27,416 nt of DNA from DATFXF01 sp035258565 (GTDB taxonomy: Bacteria > Acidobacteriota > Terriglobia > Acidiferrales > UBA7541). The notes under the pieces were generated by a model. The model was not told the origin of the DNA. It did no database searches and saw only the letters and a list, made by a program, of their open reading frames with translations. This document shows positions 14,078-22,545 of this stretch, one piece after another. The position numbers and the translations under genes are program-made. The stretch is from the NCBI GenBank assembly GCA_035258565.1, contig DATFXF010000224.1, positions 1 to 27,416 of the forward strand, given 5' to 3'. Positions within the stretch are counted from its first letter, which is position 1; each line of letters opens with the position of its first letter.

Positions 14078-15045
14078 CGGCTGTGGGATCACTCGCGCAT
14101 CCGGGTCGTTGGAGCGCGCTGGTCGGCGGGATCGTTTGGTGCGTCCTGGCGGCTGGCTCGCGCATAGGCTGGATGAACATGGGTACCGTTGAGCTTCTGT
14201 TCCTGCTTGCCGCGCTCGCGATTGTTCCGCTGGGTCTCGATCTCTCCGCACAACTTGACGGGACCGCCCCGCCAAGACTCGAACACTGGGCCGCCCTCGC
14301 ACAGCCTGGTGCGGCGCTCTTAGTGATGGCATCGTTCTTCTTTCCGCCTGGCCGCGTTTCCGTGAGTTGTGGTTCGGCCTGGCTACTGCTTTGTGCGCTA
14401 TTAGGATGGTGCGGCTTCCTGCGTCTACTTCGCGGAGCGTTCGCGCAACTTGACTCTGCCTGCACGGTTCTGGCGCTCGTCTACATTGCCGTGGGGGGCG
14501 CGTGGTTCGCGGCTTCGCGGGCCGCGTTGTCACCGCTCGATTTCGAGGAGCCAATTGTCCTTCTCACTGCCGTCCATTTTCATTATGCGGGATTTGCTGC
14601 GCCGCTGCTGGCTCGGGCAACAGGCCGGGCACTCCGAGGATTGTCGAGCCCCGCGCGCCGCGCGTTTCAGCTTCTGACGGTCGGAGTTCTGGCCGGCCCT
14701 GCGCTGCTGGCCGGTGCCTTTGTGATTGGCCCCAGAGCCAGGCTTGCAGCCGGCCTGTTTTTGGTCGCGAGTCAATTCGGCCTCGGTGCTTCGATAGGGT
14801 TGGCGAGCTACCGGGTTTCCTCGCGCCTGGCGAGGATGCTGCTTCGCTTGTCTTCCCTTTCGCTTGCGTTTGGCATGTGCCTGGCTTTCCTTTGGGCTTG
14901 GGGAGAGTACCCCGGGCAGCCGCTCCTCAACCTGGCACAGATGGCTCGCTGGCACGGGGTTCCGAACGCGTTTGGCTTCACGCTCTCGGGGTTGCTGGGT
15001 TGGTCGATTTCGGGGCTTCCAAGTCATGCTCGAGGCCGACCATGA
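14074..15045 (+). CDS. YndJ-like multi-pass membrane protein
   Basis: A 323-residue protein with about nine to ten hydrophobic helices. The blocks EEPIVLLTAVHFHYAGFAAP and ARWHGVPNAFGFTLSGLLGW match what I know of the Bacillus YndJ family, whose function is not established. The paired histidines in HFHYAG and the HGxxNAxGF motif are strikingly conserved for a membrane protein and could bind a metal or haem. It starts at a GTG overlapping the preceding stop and ends overlapping the next ATG. The family call is from memory of these motifs. Confidence 0.75.
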   Translation: MTAVGSLAHPGRWSALVGGIVWCVLAAGSRIGWMNMGTVELLFLLAALAIVPLGLDLSAQLDGTAPPRLEHWAALAQPGAALLVMASFFFPPGRVSVSCGSAWLLLCALLGWCGFLRLLRGAFAQLDSACTVLALVYIAVGGAWFAASRAALSPLDFEEPIVLLTAVHFHYAGFAAPLLARATGRALRGLSSPARRAFQLLTVGVLAGPALLAGAFVIGPRARLAAGLFLVASQFGLGASIGLASYRVSSRLARMLLRLSSLSLAFGMCLAFLWAWGEYPGQPLLNLAQMARWHGVPNAFGFTLSGLLGWSISGLPSHARGRP

Positions 15046-15986
15046 GAATCGCTATCACCGGCGGAACGGGGTTTGTGGGAGGCCACTTGGCTCGTGCGCT
15101 CTGTGCCGAAGGGCAGGAAGCAGTGCTCATCGCGCGCGGGCAGGACCGTCGCGACCCGCAAATCTTTACCCTGCCTGGCGCGTGCTTTTTCCCCGCTGAC
15201 CTGAGCGATGCGGGCGAACTCACCCGCGCGTTTGCTGCCTGTGGCGCCGTGGCCCATTGCGCGGGGATCAATCGCGAGCTCGGCCAGCAGAGCTACCGCC
15301 GCGTGCACGTCGAAGGCACGCAAAACGTCGTCGAAGCGGCGCGGCGTGCGGGGGTCGGCAAGGTTGTCCTGCTGAGCTTCCTTCGTGCGCGACCGCACTG
15401 CGGCTCGGCCTACCACGAATCAAAGTGGGCGGCGGAAGAGATCGTGCGAAATGCAGGGTTCGATTACACGGTGGTGAAAGCGGGGGTGATCTACGGACGC
15501 GGCGACCACATGCTCGACCACTTGAGTCATGCCCTGCATAGCTTTCCAATGTTTGCGCTCGTCGGCCTCCGGGATAAGCCCCTTCGCCCCCTGGCTGTTG
15601 CGGACCTCGTCCGCATCCTCAAAGCCGCTTTGCTCGGGGACCGGCTTTCGCGCCAGACGGTAGCGGTCACCGGGCCGGAAGAGATGCCATTCCGCGAAGC
15701 GGTGCGCCGGGTGGGGCATGCCGTGGGAAAGTCGCCTCTAGTCGTGCCCATGCCCCTCGTCATCGGTCGGTTGTTGGCTTGGTGTGCCGAGGCCGTCATG
15801 ACCATTCCGATGGTTTCGCTGGCGCAGCTGCGTATCTTGTCCGAAGGAATCGTCACCCCCTTGCCCCCGTGCGACGGGGTTCCCGAAGATCTTCGGCCGC
15901 GAGAGTTCTTCACCGAGGAACAGATTCGCAAAGGTCTCCCACCTGCAGGTGCGTTTGGCTTGAGGGATTTGCGCTGGTTCGCTTGA
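15042..15986 (+). CDS. NAD(P)-binding epimerase/dehydratase-like protein (atypical SDR)
   Basis: A 314-residue Rossmann protein: dinucleotide motif ITGGTGFVGGHL (residues 5-16), NREL near residue 78, and a YHESK active-site pair (Y124, K128). It resembles NmrA and NDUFA9-like extended or atypical SDRs. The C-terminal half, with PRE(F/L)FTEEQIRKGLPP-like sequence, is less recognisable. The ATG at 15042 overlaps the YndJ-like stop (ATGA). The longer open frame to 14502 is only the shadow of the previous gene. The substrate is unknown. Confidence 0.85.
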   Translation: MRIAITGGTGFVGGHLARALCAEGQEAVLIARGQDRRDPQIFTLPGACFFPADLSDAGELTRAFAACGAVAHCAGINRELGQQSYRRVHVEGTQNVVEAARRAGVGKVVLLSFLRARPHCGSAYHESKWAAEEIVRNAGFDYTVVKAGVIYGRGDHMLDHLSHALHSFPMFALVGLRDKPLRPLAVADLVRILKAALLGDRLSRQTVAVTGPEEMPFREAVRRVGHAVGKSPLVVPMPLVIGRLLAWCAEAVMTIPMVSLAQLRILSEGIVTPLPPCDGVPEDLRPREFFTEEQIRKGLPPAGAFGLRDLRWFA

Positions 15987-16017
15987 CGGGGAAGGGTTTC
16001 GCTAGGAGATGGATCTG

Positions 16018-17436
16018 ATGAAAACCCGATTCACTGACCTCTGGCGGTGGGACGGCACAATCGATCGCGGCCCATACGCCGTCATCGGCCTCGTTGGCTT
16101 CGCCATCAAACACAACCTCGATCGCATCATCGCGACCGCGGTCTTTCATCGGAAATGGAGTCTCTTCAACTACTGGATCCCCCTCGGCCAGGCGGTGCGC
16201 ATCACCTCGCTCTCGCACCAGGACTCCGTTTTCCTAGCGACGATGCTCGTTCTGGCGCTTCCGTTCATTTGGGTCGGTGTTGTTCTGACCCTTCGCCGCT
16301 TGCGCTCGGCGGGCCTGCCGTTGTGGCTGGTCGCGTTTTTCTTTCTCCCCATGGTGAATCTGGTCTTCTTCCTCGTATTGTGCATCCTGCCTTCGGGTCG
16401 AGAGTCGGTCACCCTGCCGGCGGTGCGGAGAACCCGATTCCGGGCGATGATGGATCGCATCGTTCCGGGCGACCCGCTGGGGAGCGCAGCACTGGCCGTG
16501 CTCGTGGCCGGTCTGTTGGGGATTTCCGCAACAAGATTGAGCGTTTCGTTCTTCGGCATGTATGGCTGGAGCCTCTTCATCGCGCTGCCATTTTGTCTCG
16601 GACTCTTCTCGGTGTTGATCTTTGGCTATCATCGCCCGCGAAGCTACGGGAGTTGCTTGTTGGTTTCCCTCCTTTCGATCGCCATAGTGGCGGCCGCACT
16701 GTTGGCTCTGGCTTTTGAAGGGATCTTTTGTCTATTCATGGCGGCGCCCCTGGCGATTCTGCTCGGGGTGCTTGGCGGAGCGGTGGGCTATTTCATCCAG
16801 CGCCGCGCGTGGAACGGCACCGAAGCCCCTGCAACATTGGCGATGGTCTTGTTGTGTGTGCCCGTGCTGACGGCGGTGGAGCACGCCGCACCCGGAGAAA
16901 CGCCGCTGCTCAAGGTTCAGACCCGAATCGAAATCAATGCGTCGCCCGAAACAGTGTGGCGCAACCTGGTCGCCTTTCCGCCGTTGCCTCGGCCCGAGGA
17001 GTGGGCCTTTCGCCTCGGCATCGCTTACCCCGTCCAATCCACCTTGCACGGACAGGGCGCGGGCACCGAACGCGACTGCCTGTTCTCCAGTGGCACGTTC
17101 GTCGAACCGATCGAGTCCTGGGAAGAGGGCCGGCGGCTGAAGTTTCGCATCTCGGCGCAGCCGCCGATCATGCGGGAGTGGTCTCCCTACAAAGAAATCC
17201 ACACCGTGCACCTGGAGGGGCACTATTTCCGGCCGGAGGGAGCGGAATTTGTGCTGCTCCCACTGCCGGGCGGGCGTACCCGCCTGGAAGGCATCAGTTC
17301 CTATCGAAATCGGATGTGGCCGATGGCCTACTGGCGCCTGTGGTCGGACGCCATCATCCGCAACATCCATCTGCGGGTCTTCCGCCACATCAAGCGCCTT
17401 GCCGAGCAAGAGGAGGCGCTCGCTTCCAGGCGCTAA
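16018..17436 (+). CDS. DUF805 and SRPBCC domain fusion protein
   Basis: A 472-residue protein. Residues 1-130 match DUF805 (LWRWDGTIDRGPYAVIGLV, then LRRLRSAGLPLWLVAFFFLP), a small membrane domain. Four to five further helices follow to about residue 290. Residues about 300-465 form a soluble SRPBCC/polyketide-cyclase-like domain (KVQTRIEINASPETVWRNLV, VEPIESWEEGRRLKFRI, GRTRLEGISSYRNRMWP). I prefer the ATG at 16018 because AGGAG lies nine bases before it; the ATG at 16009 touches that site. The protein sits between two NAD(P)-binding proteins on the same strand. Confidence 0.75.
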   Translation: MKTRFTDLWRWDGTIDRGPYAVIGLVGFAIKHNLDRIIATAVFHRKWSLFNYWIPLGQAVRITSLSHQDSVFLATMLVLALPFIWVGVVLTLRRLRSAGLPLWLVAFFFLPMVNLVFFLVLCILPSGRESVTLPAVRRTRFRAMMDRIVPGDPLGSAALAVLVAGLLGISATRLSVSFFGMYGWSLFIALPFCLGLFSVLIFGYHRPRSYGSCLLVSLLSIAIVAAALLALAFEGIFCLFMAAPLAILLGVLGGAVGYFIQRRAWNGTEAPATLAMVLLCVPVLTAVEHAAPGETPLLKVQTRIEINASPETVWRNLVAFPPLPRPEEWAFRLGIAYPVQSTLHGQGAGTERDCLFSSGTFVEPIESWEEGRRLKFRISAQPPIMREWSPYKEIHTVHLEGHYFRPEGAEFVLLPLPGGRTRLEGISSYRNRMWPMAYWRLWSDAIIRNIHLRVFRHIKRLAEQEEALASRR

Positions 17437-17473
17437 TACCAGAGCTGGCGTGGCCCAGCTGCGGGCGCGAGCG

Positions 17474-18394
17474 ATGACGTTGGGATCGGAATGGAACGTT
17501 GTCACGGGAGCGTTTGGCTTCACTGGCCAATACATCACCCGACGGCTTCTATCGCTCGGAAGGAAAGTGAGGACACTCGCCCGGCATCCAAGTCGTGCTA
17601 GTCCATTCGGCAATCAAGTTGAAGTTGCTCCGCTTGATTTCGAGAGACCTGATGAGTTGCGCCGGGCCCTCGGGGATGCAAACACTCTCTTCAACACCTA
17701 CTGGGTCCGCTTTGAACACGGGCGGGTCACTTTCGACCAAGCGGTGAGCAATACCGAGAAGCTGATTCGCGCCGCGAAGGAAGCCGGTGTGCGTCGCATC
17801 GTGCACCTGAGCGTCTCGAATCCCGCGGAAGATTCGAGCTTGCCTTACTTCCGAGGCAAGGCGCTGGTGGAGGAGGCCATCAGGGAATCGGGCCTGTCTT
17901 ACGCAATGATCCGCCCCACAGTGATCTTTGGAGTGGAGGACATCCTGATCAACAACATCGCCTGGCTGCTGCGGAGATTCCCCATCTTCGCGGTTCCCGG
18001 CCGGGGTGGATACCGACTCCAGCCGGTCTTTGTAGAGGATGTCGCTGAGCTCGCGGTTGCTGCGGCCAGACAAACCGAAGACAGCATTCTCGATGCTGTC
18101 GGACCGGAACAATTTACGTTTGACGAAGTCGTTCGGCTCATTGCCCGGGCGGTGGGGAGCAAAGCAAAGATCATCCATGTTCGGCCGAAGATGGCACTCT
18201 GGCTGGCCGGCTTGGTGGGTCATCTGGTTCGCGACGTTGTTCTGACGCGAGACGAAGTCGAGGGCTTGATGGCCAACCTGCTGGTCTCCGCCGGACCTCC
18301 GACAGGGCGCACACGGTTCAGCGGCTGGCTCCGAGAGAATGCCGACCGCGTGGGCACGCAATACGCCTCCGAATTAGCCCGGCATTTCCGCTAG
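17474..18394 (+). CDS. NmrA-like NAD(P)-binding protein
   Basis: A 306-residue atypical SDR with VVTGAFGFTGQYITRRLLS (residues 9-27), VRRIVHLSVSNP, and a YFRGK pair (Y125, K129), then a GVEDILINN segment typical of NmrA/HSCARG relatives. NmrA-like proteins bind NAD(P) and may be redox sensors or reductases. The ATG at 17474 is a good start; the upstream open frame to 17249 mirrors the DUF805-SRPBCC gene. It is separate in sequence from the epimerase-like protein at 15042 though of the same superfamily. Confidence 0.85.
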   Translation: MTLGSEWNVVTGAFGFTGQYITRRLLSLGRKVRTLARHPSRASPFGNQVEVAPLDFERPDELRRALGDANTLFNTYWVRFEHGRVTFDQAVSNTEKLIRAAKEAGVRRIVHLSVSNPAEDSSLPYFRGKALVEEAIRESGLSYAMIRPTVIFGVEDILINNIAWLLRRFPIFAVPGRGGYRLQPVFVEDVAELAVAAARQTEDSILDAVGPEQFTFDEVVRLIARAVGSKAKIIHVRPKMALWLAGLVGHLVRDVVLTRDEVEGLMANLLVSAGPPTGRTRFSGWLRENADRVGTQYASELARHFR

Positions 18395-18409
18395 AACCAG
18401 ACTGCGCCA

Positions 18410-19549
18410 CTAGGCACGGGCAGAAGCGGTGACACCGAGTACACGGTGGTAGTAAGCCTCGTACATGGGGATGATGTCGCTGGCGCAAAATTTCTTCCGG
18501 GCGTTCAGGCGTGCGTTCTGGCCCATGGCGCGGCCGCGGTCGGGGCGGGAGAGAATCTCGATGGCGCATTTCGCTGCGCTAGCCACGTCGCGCGGCTCGA
18601 CCAAGTAACCGTCCACGCCGTGCTCGACAACCTCGGGTAGGCCGCCGACGTTCGTCGCGATCACCGGCACCTCGCAGGCCATGGCTTCAAGCGCCGCCAA
18701 TCCGAACGACTCGAGATCCGAGGGCAGCAGGAACAGGTCTGCCAGCCCGAGTTTTTCGTGCACGCGGTCCTGCTTGCCAAGGAAGTGGACGTCACGCCCG
18801 AGGCCCTTCTGGCGCACCAGCCATTCTGCCGAGCCACGGTCGGGCCCGTCGCCAACCAGCACGAGTTTGGCTGGCATTCTCTGGCGCACGAGTGCAAAAA
18901 TTTCGATCACGTCGGTCACGCGCTTCACCGGCCGGAAATTGGAGAGGTGCATCAGGATGGGCTCGCCCCCCGGGGCCCACTGCGCTCGCTCCGCTGGCTT
19001 CGGGGAGCGGCAATAGAGGTCGCAATTCACGAAATTCGGGATCACGGTGATGGGGTTCTTGACCTCAAACTCGATGAGCGTGCGCTGCTTCAAGTAGTTC
19101 GAGATGGTGGTGACACCGTCGCTCTGCTCGATCGAAAAGCGGGTGATGGGCAAGTAGCTGCGGTCATTGCCCACCAACGTGATGTCGGTGCCGTGCAGCG
19201 TGGTGATGAATGGCAGCCTTCTCGGCACCGCCATGGCCCGGGCGAGCAGGGCGCTCACCGAATGTGGGATCGCGTAGTGGACGTGCAATAGGTCGAGATT
19301 GGCCGACTCCGCCACCTCCACCATCTTCACGGCCAGCGCCAAGGCGTAAGGCGGGTGGTCGAAGAGCGGGTAGCTGCTCACCTCGACCTCGTGGAAATGG
19401 ATGCGCTCGTTCAGCGTGCTCAGCCGGATGGGCGGGGCATAGCTGATGAAATGCACTTCGTGCCCGCGCGCGGCGAGCTCCATGCCGAGTTCGGTGGCCA
19501 CGACGCCCGAGCCACCATACGTCGGATAGCATGTGATCCCAATCTTCAT
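18410..19549 (-). CDS. bshA: N-acetyl-alpha-D-glucosaminyl L-malate synthase (bacillithiol synthesis)
   Basis: A 379-residue GT4 glycosyltransferase, the same length as Bacillus BshA. BshA couples UDP-GlcNAc to L-malate, the first step to bacillithiol. Recognisable parts are KIGITCYPTYGGSGVVATEL (2-21), the acceptor region LHGTDITLVG, YLKQRT, the donor block HLSNFRPVKRV and the ExxxxxxxE-type ESFGLAALEAMACEVPVIAT with E280 and E288. The whole-sequence match makes BshA more likely than a generic glycosyltransferase. bshB and bshC are not in the window. It converges with the NmrA-like gene, only 15 bases apart. Confidence 0.9.
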   Translation of the reverse strand: MKIGITCYPTYGGSGVVATELGMELAARGHEVHFISYAPPIRLSTLNERIHFHEVEVSSYPLFDHPPYALALAVKMVEVAESANLDLLHVHYAIPHSVSALLARAMAVPRRLPFITTLHGTDITLVGNDRSYLPITRFSIEQSDGVTTISNYLKQRTLIEFEVKNPITVIPNFVNCDLYCRSPKPAERAQWAPGGEPILMHLSNFRPVKRVTDVIEIFALVRQRMPAKLVLVGDGPDRGSAEWLVRQKGLGRDVHFLGKQDRVHEKLGLADLFLLPSDLESFGLAALEAMACEVPVIATNVGGLPEVVEHGVDGYLVEPRDVASAAKCAIEILSRPDRGRAMGQNARLNARKKFCASDIIPMYEAYYHRVLGVTASARA

Positions 19550-19629
19550 TCCCTTGTCGTGGGCGAAAATGCCGCTTCGACCTTTCCTCCAAAACTTTAG
19601 CAGCTGCGGTTGGGCTCGCGCAAAGCGCC

Positions 19630-19658
19630 TTGCGCCTGCTCGGGTGCGATGCTAGATT
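19630..19658 (+). promoter_or_regulatory. Promoter for the SDR/thioesterase pair
   Basis: TTGCGC (19630-19635) and TAGATT (19653-19658) are 17 bases apart, with TGC before the -10 box forming an extended element. The predicted start of transcription is about 30 bases before the GTG at 19696. Confidence 0.5.
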
Positions 19659-19695
19659 CGCAGCCTTCTACTTAGACGCGTGCACGAGGCCAGCG

Positions 19696-20460
19696 GTGAC
19701 ACGACTTCGAGGCAAGGTGGCCCTAGTGACCGGCGGCGGCACCGGCATCGGCCGGGCCTGCGCGCTTCTATTTGCGCGCGAGGGTGCGCAGGTGGCTGTC
19801 GCGGCGCGCCGCGCCGCGCCGTTGGCAGCGGTGACCGCCGAGATGGCCAAGGCTGGCGCGGAAACGCTGGCCGTCGAATGCGACGTCACCCAGGCGCGAC
19901 ACACCCAAGATGCGATGCGCGCAATTGTCGGGCGCTTCGGTAGGCTCGACGTGGTGGTGAACAACGCCGGCGCGCTCATCGCCGCCACGGCCGAGGAGAC
20001 CTCCGAAGGCGACTGGGACCGCATCATCGACGTGAATGTGAAGGGAACATTTCTGGTTTCTCGCGCCGCCCTGCCGGAGCTGCGCAAGACGGGCGGCGGC
20101 TCGGTCATTAACATCGGCTCGATCCTGAGCTTGGTAGGGATGAAGAAGCGCGCCGCCTATTGCGCGGCCAAGGGCGGTGTTCTGCTGCTGACGCGGGCGA
20201 TGGCGGTGGACCACGCGCACGAGCGCATCCGCTTCAACTGCATCTGTCCGGGGTTGGTCAAAACGGAGTTGGTACGGGGCCTCTTCACCGGCACGCCCGA
20301 GGACGAGGCTCTCCTCCGCCAGCGCATCGAGCAGATTCCGCTCGGGCGCGTAGGGCAGCCGGAAGACGTGGCCCGGCTTGCCGTTTTTCTGGCCTCGGAG
20401 GAGTCCTCCTGGATCACTGGTGCGGCGCTGCCGGTTGACGGCGGCTTCACGGCGTATTGA
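19696..20460 (+). CDS. Short-chain dehydrogenase/reductase
   Basis: A 254-residue classical SDR. The cofactor motif is TGGGTGIGR (12-20), with NNAG at 89-92, N114 and the catalytic set S142, Y155 and K159 (YCAAK). The C-terminus PVDGGFTAY is typical of tetrameric FabG-like enzymes. R38 and R39 after the second strand suggest NADP(H) preference. I chose the GTG at 19696, which has GAGG upstream and puts the first strand at the usual place; the ATG at 19630 would add 22 atypical residues. The substrate cannot be told. It is probably co-transcribed with the thioesterase that follows. Confidence 0.9.
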   Translation: MTRLRGKVALVTGGGTGIGRACALLFAREGAQVAVAARRAAPLAAVTAEMAKAGAETLAVECDVTQARHTQDAMRAIVGRFGRLDVVVNNAGALIAATAEETSEGDWDRIIDVNVKGTFLVSRAALPELRKTGGGSVINIGSILSLVGMKKRAAYCAAKGGVLLLTRAMAVDHAHERIRFNCICPGLVKTELVRGLFTGTPEDEALLRQRIEQIPLGRVGQPEDVARLAVFLASEESSWITGAALPVDGGFTAY

Positions 20461-20471
20461 GGGTCTGCCCA

Positions 20472-20915
20472 GTGAGTTCTGATCTGGTCCAACCCGCGCC
20501 GATGGCAGAGCAGGAGCTGGCTCGACGGCTCCGTCAGAGCAACGCCGGAAAGCTGTTCAGCTTCAAGTTGAGGGCTGCCGAGGCCGGACGCGCCGTCGTG
20601 CGCATGCGCGTGGCCTCGAAACATAAGCAAGTCTACGGCGTGGTACACGGCGGAGTCTTGGCTGCGCTAGCGGATACGGCGGGTGGTATGGCCACCTACA
20701 CGGTGGTCTCCCGGGGAGTGCGCGTGGCCACGGTGGAGATGAAGATTAATTTTCTCGAGCCTGTAGATCGGGGAATGGTCGTGGCTGAGGCGCGGGTACT
20801 ACGCAAAGGAAGAAACTTTGCCGTCGTGGATTGCGATGTGCACCACGCCCGCGGACGCCTGGCAGCAAAGGCGCTGATGACCTTTTCCCTGGATGCGGGC
20901 GAAGTGCGTCCCTAA
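20472..20915 (+). CDS. PaaI-type hotdog thioesterase
   Basis: A 147-residue hotdog-fold acyl-CoA thioesterase. The family motif VHGGVLAALADTAGG (residues 58-72) includes the HGG turn and the catalytic acid D68, and VEMKINFLEPV is the next conserved strand. The GTG at 20472 has GAGGG at the right distance. A TTG at 20457 overlaps the SDR stop, and an ATG at 20502 is also possible. Being next to an SDR suggests a role in acyl-CoA or ketone metabolism, but the substrate is unknown. Confidence 0.85.
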   Translation: MSSDLVQPAPMAEQELARRLRQSNAGKLFSFKLRAAEAGRAVVRMRVASKHKQVYGVVHGGVLAALADTAGGMATYTVVSRGVRVATVEMKINFLEPVDRGMVVAEARVLRKGRNFAVVDCDVHHARGRLAAKALMTFSLDAGEVRP

Positions 20916-20967
20916 ACACTCGACCGCTAGCCGCACGATCGACTCGAACGATCTGCGCAAGCAACTC

Positions 20968-21306
20968 TTACTGGCCGTTCGTGCCGCCCTGCGCGGCCTC
21001 CTCGCCTTCCTTGTATACGTACTTGATCACCTGCTTGTAGATCAGCAGGTTCGGATTGCCATACCGCGTCAGTTTAATGCAGTCCCGGTCGTACCACTCA
21101 ATCGTGCCGTGCAAGACTTCGCCGTCGCTTAGAACGACAGCGACCGGCGTCCGTGCCTGCATTTGCTTGACCCAGTAAAAGTTCTCGGCATGGGTCTGCT
21201 CGGGGGGCGCGGGTTTCTTGTGCGGCTGTGGCGGCCCGTGATGCGGACGAGTGGCCATCTGTTCTTTCACTTCGGTCAACGTGGGACGAAACAGCTTGCG
21301 GTTCAC
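20968..21306 (-). CDS. hfq: Hfq-like RNA chaperone with N-terminal extension
   Basis: A 112-residue protein whose residues 38-100 match the Hfq/Sm fold. Residues 42-60 (NFYWVKQMQARTPVAVVLS) are the helix and first strand, GTIEWYDRDCIKL is Sm1, and LIYKQVIKYV takes the place of the Hfq Sm2 motif YKHAIS, with Gln for His. Hfq hexamers bind small RNAs and mRNAs. The first 37 residues are a Pro/His-rich extension (HHGPPQPHKKPAPPEQ) absent from E. coli Hfq. The GTG start has an excellent ribosome binding site (AAAGGAG, 8 bases). It lies downstream of holB on the same strand after a 121-base gap. Confidence 0.8.
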   Translation of the reverse strand: MNRKLFRPTLTEVKEQMATRPHHGPPQPHKKPAPPEQTHAENFYWVKQMQARTPVAVVLSDGEVLHGTIEWYDRDCIKLTRYGNPNLLIYKQVIKYVYKEGEEAAQGGTNGQ

Positions 21307-21427
21307 CTTAGCGACTCCTTTATCGGCACAGAATGTCCCAAAGGGAGTGCAAAACTCTTAGATCGTATTGATGCGCAAACCCAATCGCAGGTTTCACCCG
21401 GCTCTCGAGTAGCTTGTCTTGCCCCTG

Positions 21428-22528
21428 CTAGCGGCTGGCTAGCGTAACAGCCACCGCATCCAGCCCCAACTGGCGGTTGATATTGCGACGCAGTCTGCCG
21501 TGCAGTTGGTCTACCCCCGCGACAGCTTGTGCGACCCAGTCGAGGTCGATTTTCCTGCTCAAGGCCTCCAATTCCTGTCGTAGAGCCGGGTTTCTTAACA
21601 CGCAGGACTTGGGACCACTGGTCAACTCCAGCAGATCAGTGAGCACACTATAAAACACCTCCAAGGCATTTTCAAACGATTCTTTATGGTTTTTTACGAG
21701 CTGGGAGGTCTCAGCAAATAGCTCAGTGTAGGAGCGTGCCTCCACCGCGCGCTCGAGAAGCCCGAGGACATCGCGCCGGAGTTGGGTAGCCTGCTCGACG
21801 TCCATGCGCAAAGCCAACCCGGGACTGCCCTCGGCGAATTGCGCTGCTAGCCTTCGTTCGCTAGGCTTCATCCCCGAGCGCTTCTTGAGGAGAGCCTCCA
21901 CCTGCTCATCGGCCAGGGGAGCCAGGGGAAAATGCAGGCAACGGGAGCGGATGGTCGGCAAGAGCAGGTCCGGACTGGGTGCCAGGAGAATTAAGGTGGC
22001 AGTCTCCGGCGGTTCCTCCAGGATTTTCAAGAAGATATTGGCCAAGTCCCAGCGCATGGTCTCCGCCCCATCGAGGATGAAGACCCGCCGCCGGCAGATG
22101 GGCTCGAAATAGGCAGCCCGCTGGACGGCCCGCAGCTGCCCCACGCGGATTACCGGGCGCAGCACACGGTTTTGTCGCCGAACCGGGTCCGGTACGATCG
22201 CCCAAACATCGCGGTGGGTCTCAAGGATTAACGGGATGCGTTCCACCGTGGCCGAATCGGCGCTTTCGCCGCGCTCGGCGAGACCCTGCTCGACAAGCGG
22301 CTCGGGGTCGGCTAGCAAACCGATGCGCCGGCAGGGGTCACATGCCCCGCAGAAGTCGTCCTTGAGTCGCTCGCAGTTAGCGGCTTGGGCGAACATCCGC
22401 GCAAGCGTGTACTTACCTATCCCCCGCGGACCCGTGAAGAGCATGGAGTGCGGGACTCGCCCGGCACCCAGCATTTGCCGCAGGGCCCTGACGGTCCTTT
22501 GATGGCCCACAAACTCTGCAAATCCCAT
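21428..22528 (-). CDS. holB: DNA polymerase III delta' subunit
   Basis: A 366-residue clamp-loader subunit. N-terminal FVGHQRTVRALRQML and PHSMLFTGPRGIGKYTLA are typical. The P-loop is degenerate (GK followed by Tyr), as expected for delta', which does not hydrolyse ATP. Zinc ligands are C52, C60, C63 and C66. The sensor region is ILDGAETM, LKILEEPPE and TIRSRC. The order tmk-holB is common and supports holB over dnaX. The gene starts 17 bases after tmk. Confidence 0.9.
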   Translation of the reverse strand: MGFAEFVGHQRTVRALRQMLGAGRVPHSMLFTGPRGIGKYTLARMFAQAANCERLKDDFCGACDPCRRIGLLADPEPLVEQGLAERGESADSATVERIPLILETHRDVWAIVPDPVRRQNRVLRPVIRVGQLRAVQRAAYFEPICRRRVFILDGAETMRWDLANIFLKILEEPPETATLILLAPSPDLLLPTIRSRCLHFPLAPLADEQVEALLKKRSGMKPSERRLAAQFAEGSPGLALRMDVEQATQLRRDVLGLLERAVEARSYTELFAETSQLVKNHKESFENALEVFYSVLTDLLELTSGPKSCVLRNPALRQELEALSRKIDLDWVAQAVAGVDQLHGRLRRNINRQLGLDAVAVTLASR

Positions 22529-22545
22529 TTTCTGTACCCGCCTAT

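Noticed and set aside
13236..14465. 409-codon minus-strand frame opposite the DCC/YndJ genes.
   Set aside because: It has low-complexity Arg/Ala/Pro-rich translation and no family signal, while the plus strand has overlapping starts, ribosome binding sites and known motifs.
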